Below are positions 4,416-6,559 of a DNA stretch of 6,559 bases, piece by piece. The stretch spans positions 1-6,559 of the forward strand of contig DYON01000147.1 in assembly GCA_020720525.1 (NCBI GenBank), in the 5' to 3' direction. Origin of the DNA: Acetofilamentum sp. GTDB lineage: Bacteria > Bacteroidota > Bacteroidia > Bacteroidales > DTU049. The notes under the pieces were generated by a model. That model did no database searches, was not told where the DNA came from, and saw only the letters and a program-made list of their open reading frames with translations. A program made the position numbers and the translations under genes. Each line of letters opens with the position of its first letter. Within the stretch, counting starts at the first letter, position 1.

Positions 4416-6559
4416 ATGATTATGCGACCCAATTTTAAAAATATACAGTTGGCCGATTTTAAGAGCAAAACCTCATTTTCCGAATGGGAAAATATCCGTG
4501 GAATTGCTCCAGAAGTCGAAACGCCCGAAAAAATTCAAATTAAAAGTGCTTTTGGCGAAGACGATTTGCTTGGAATGGAGCATCTTTCGTATGGAGCTGG
4601 ACTTTCGCCATTTTTGCGCGGACCCTACAGCACCATGTACGTAATGCGTCCGTGGACAGTGCGTCAGTATGCCGGATTCAGCACAGCCGAAGAATCGAAT
4701 GCTTTCTATCGTCGCAACCTCGAAGCCGGACAAAAAGGTTTGTCGGTTGCTTTCGACCTTGCAACCCACCGTGGATACGACAGCGACAACGAACGCGTTT
4801 TGGGCGATGTTGGAAAAGCTGGTGTAGCAATCGACTCGGTGGAGGACATGAAGATTTTGTTCAATCAGATTCCTTTGGGCGAAATGTCGGTATCGATGAC
4901 CATGAATGGTGCAGTGTTGCCCATTATGGCTTTTTACATTGTTACTGCCGAAGAACAAGGCGTAAAACCTGAACAATTAATCGGAACCATTCAGAACGAC
5001 ATTCTGAAGGAATTTATGGTGCGCAACACCTACATTTATCCGCCAACGCCTTCAATGAAAATTATTGCCGATATTTTCGAATACACTTCGCGTTTGATGC
5101 CGAAGTTCAACAGCATTTCAATCAGTGGCTACCACATGCAAGAAGCTGGTGCAACTGCCGATATCGAAATGGCATACACATTGGCCGATGGACTTGAATA
5201 TTTGAGAACTGGCATCAAGGCAGGAATTCCTGTTGATAAATTTGCGCCACGCCTTTCATTTTTTTGGGCTGTTGGAGTGAATCATTTCATGGAAATTGCC
5301 AAAATGCGCGCTTCACGTATGCTGTGGGCCAAGATTGTGAAGCAATTCAATCCTCAAAGTCAGAAATCGCTGGCTCTTAGAACTCACTCTCAAACTTCGG
5401 GCTGGAGCCTTACCGAACAGGATCCATTCAACAATGTTGCTCGCACCGCTGTCGAAGCTATGGCTGCTGCTCTTGGTCACACACAGAGTTTGCACACCAA
5501 TGCTCTCGACGAAGCCATTGCCCTTCCGACCGACTTTTCGGCTCGTATTGCTCGCAACACGCAGATTTTCCTTCAGGAAGAAACCGATATTTGCCGCGCT
5601 ATCGATCCATGGGCTGGTTCGTATTATGTTGAATATCTAACCCATAACTTGGCTCATAATGCTTGGAAACTCATCGAAGAAGTGGAAGAATTGGGTGGAA
5701 TGGCCAAAGCCATCGAAACTGGCATTCCAAAAATGAGAATCGAAGAAGCAGCTGCCCGCAAGCAAGCTCGCATCGATAGCAAGCGCGACACCATTATTGG
5801 TTTGAACAAATATCGTCTCGAAAAAGAAGATCCCATCGACACTCTCGAGGTCGATAACACAGCTGTTCGCGAGTCGCAAATTCGTCGTTTGAACGAAATT
5901 CGCGATACGCGCGACAACACAGCTGTTGAGCTTGCACTTAAAGCAATTACCGAAGCATGTAAAACCGGACAGGGGAATTTGCTCGAACTCGCTGTTGATG
6001 CTGCACGCAAACGTGCAACTCTTGGCGAAATCAGCTTGGCCATGGAAGAAGTTTTTGGCCGTTATTCTGCTGTCATAAGAAGCATATCTGGCGTGTATTC
6101 ATCCGAAAGTCAAACAAACGACAACTTTAAGAAAGCTGTTGCCATGGCCGAAGAGTTCGCAACTCTCGAAGGCCGCCGTCCGCGTGTTCTCATTGCAAAA
6201 ATGGGACAAGATGGTCACGATCGTGGTGCCAAAGTGGTTGCCACCGGCTATGCCGATATTGGTTTCGATGTCGATATGGGTCCGTTGTTTCAAACTCCAG
6301 CCGAAGCAGCTCGCATGGCTGTAGAAAACGATGTGCACATTGTTGGTGTATCGAGTCTTGCTGCCGGTCACAAAACGCTGGTTCCACAAATCATCGAAGA
6401 TCTCAAAAAGCTAGGTCGCGACGACATTATGGTGATTGTGGGTGGTGTAATTCCTGCACAAGATTACGATTTCCTTTTCAAAGCAGGTGCTATGGCCGTT
6501 TTTGGTCCTGGAACCGTGATTTCGGAAGCCGCCATCAAGATGCTCGAAATTTTGATTGC
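4416..6559 (+). CDS. mutB: Methylmalonyl-CoA mutase large (alpha) catalytic subunit, MutB (3' end cut by window edge)
   Basis: This is the catalytic, adenosylcobalamin-binding subunit of methylmalonyl-CoA mutase (cytoplasmic MutAB heterodimer). The frame stays open to the window edge, giving 714 full codons. Comparison with the propionibacterial enzyme (about 728 residues, from memory) suggests that only a few C-terminal codons are missing. Catalytic residues are intact: Tyr85 in WTVRQYAG (80-87), Arg203 in FMVRNTY, His240 in SGYHMQEAGA, and the CoA/substrate segment RTHSQTSGW (322-330). They correspond to Tyr89, Arg207 and His244 of the propionibacterial protein. The C-terminal B12 domain (about 586 onward) has DGHDRG with Asp599, His601 (lower axial cobalt ligand) and Gly604, then GVSSLAAGH (644-652) and the VGGVIP glycines (676-677). 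This fits a base-off/His-on enzyme and, with the YAGFST block, methylmalonyl-CoA rather than isobutyryl-CoA mutase. The 4-nt gap after mutA suggests translational coupling. A second in-frame ATG at 4422 (MRPNF) is an equally plausible start. Confidence 0.97.
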   Translation, partial: MIMRPNFKNIQLADFKSKTSFSEWENIRGIAPEVETPEKIQIKSAFGEDDLLGMEHLSYGAGLSPFLRGPYSTMYVMRPWTVRQYAGFSTAEESNAFYRRNLEAGQKGLSVAFDLATHRGYDSDNERVLGDVGKAGVAIDSVEDMKILFNQIPLGEMSVSMTMNGAVLPIMAFYIVTAEEQGVKPEQLIGTIQNDILKEFMVRNTYIYPPTPSMKIIADIFEYTSRLMPKFNSISISGYHMQEAGATADIEMAYTLADGLEYLRTGIKAGIPVDKFAPRLSFFWAVGVNHFMEIAKMRASRMLWAKIVKQFNPQSQKSLALRTHSQTSGWSLTEQDPFNNVARTAVEAMAAALGHTQSLHTNALDEAIALPTDFSARIARNTQIFLQEETDICRAIDPWAGSYYVEYLTHNLAHNAWKLIEEVEELGGMAKAIETGIPKMRIEEAAARKQARIDSKRDTIIGLNKYRLEKEDPIDTLEVDNTAVRESQIRRLNEIRDTRDNTAVELALKAITEACKTGQGNLLELAVDAARKRATLGEISLAMEEVFGRYSAVIRSISGVYSSESQTNDNFKKAVAMAEEFATLEGRRPRVLIAKMGQDGHDRGAKVVATGYADIGFDVDMGPLFQTPAEAARMAVENDVHIVGVSSLAAGHKTLVPQIIEDLKKLGRDDIMVIVGGVIPAQDYDFLFKAGAMAVFGPGTVISEAAIKMLEILI

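Noticed and set aside
4473..4976. 167-codon open frame on the - strand
   Set aside because: It lies wholly inside mutB, whose + strand frame is a highly conserved catalytic protein. The - strand product is Cys/His/Phe-rich with no recognisable motif, so it is a shadow of codon bias.
5654..6043. 129-codon - strand open frame
   Set aside because: It is antisense to the linker region of mutB and Ser/Arg-rich in the manner of reverse-frame translations. There is no independent support.
1..6559. CRISPR array, tRNA, rRNA, defence or phage module
   Set aside because: No regularly spaced repeats, no tRNA-like cloverleaf and no genes outside propionate metabolism were seen. The window is ordinary metabolic sequence.

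Overview
The window looks like ordinary chromosomal DNA from a member of the Bacteroidota. The evidence is AT-rich intergenic DNA, no purine-rich Shine-Dalgarno sequences ahead of the genes, a TAnnTTTG-type -7 promoter element ahead of mutA, and proteins of a type familiar from Bacteroidales-like genomes. All four genes lie on the + strand and all belong to the propionyl-CoA / methylmalonyl-CoA / succinyl-CoA interconversion.

Layout. Positions 1-281 are an AT-rich leader with no supported gene. Positions 282-1826 encode a biotin-dependent acyl-CoA carboxyltransferase (propionyl-CoA carboxylase beta / methylmalonyl-CoA decarboxylase alpha type). After a 12-nt gap, 1839-2162 encodes a small biotin carboxyl carrier protein. 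A strong intrinsic terminator at 2184-2214 closes this two-gene unit. A 398-nt intergenic region follows (2163-2560), holding the terminator, a perfect 9-bp inverted repeat, a motif resembling an insertion-sequence end, and a good -7 element just ahead of the next gene. Positions 2561-4411 encode the methylmalonyl-CoA mutase small subunit (MutA). Only 4 nt later, from 4416, comes the large catalytic subunit (MutB), which runs off the right edge within a few codons of its expected end. Because no stop codon falls inside the window, that gene is easy to miss if only closed reading frames are considered.

How the genes work together. MutAB interconverts succinyl-CoA and (R)-methylmalonyl-CoA with adenosylcobalamin. 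The carboxyltransferase and biotin carrier move a carboxyl group on or off the propionyl-CoA / (S)-methylmalonyl-CoA pair. Together they serve either propionate formation from succinate or propionyl-CoA assimilation. The methylmalonyl-CoA epimerase, the biotin carboxylase (or the membrane decarboxylase subunits) and the mutase chaperone MeaB are not in the window and must be encoded elsewhere.

I did not find a previously undescribed system. The points worth a second look are small: the carboxylase unit lacks its third activity, the substrate-specificity position of the carboxyltransferase is Ile, and the non-coding stretches carry two similar IS-end-like motifs and some inverted repeats.
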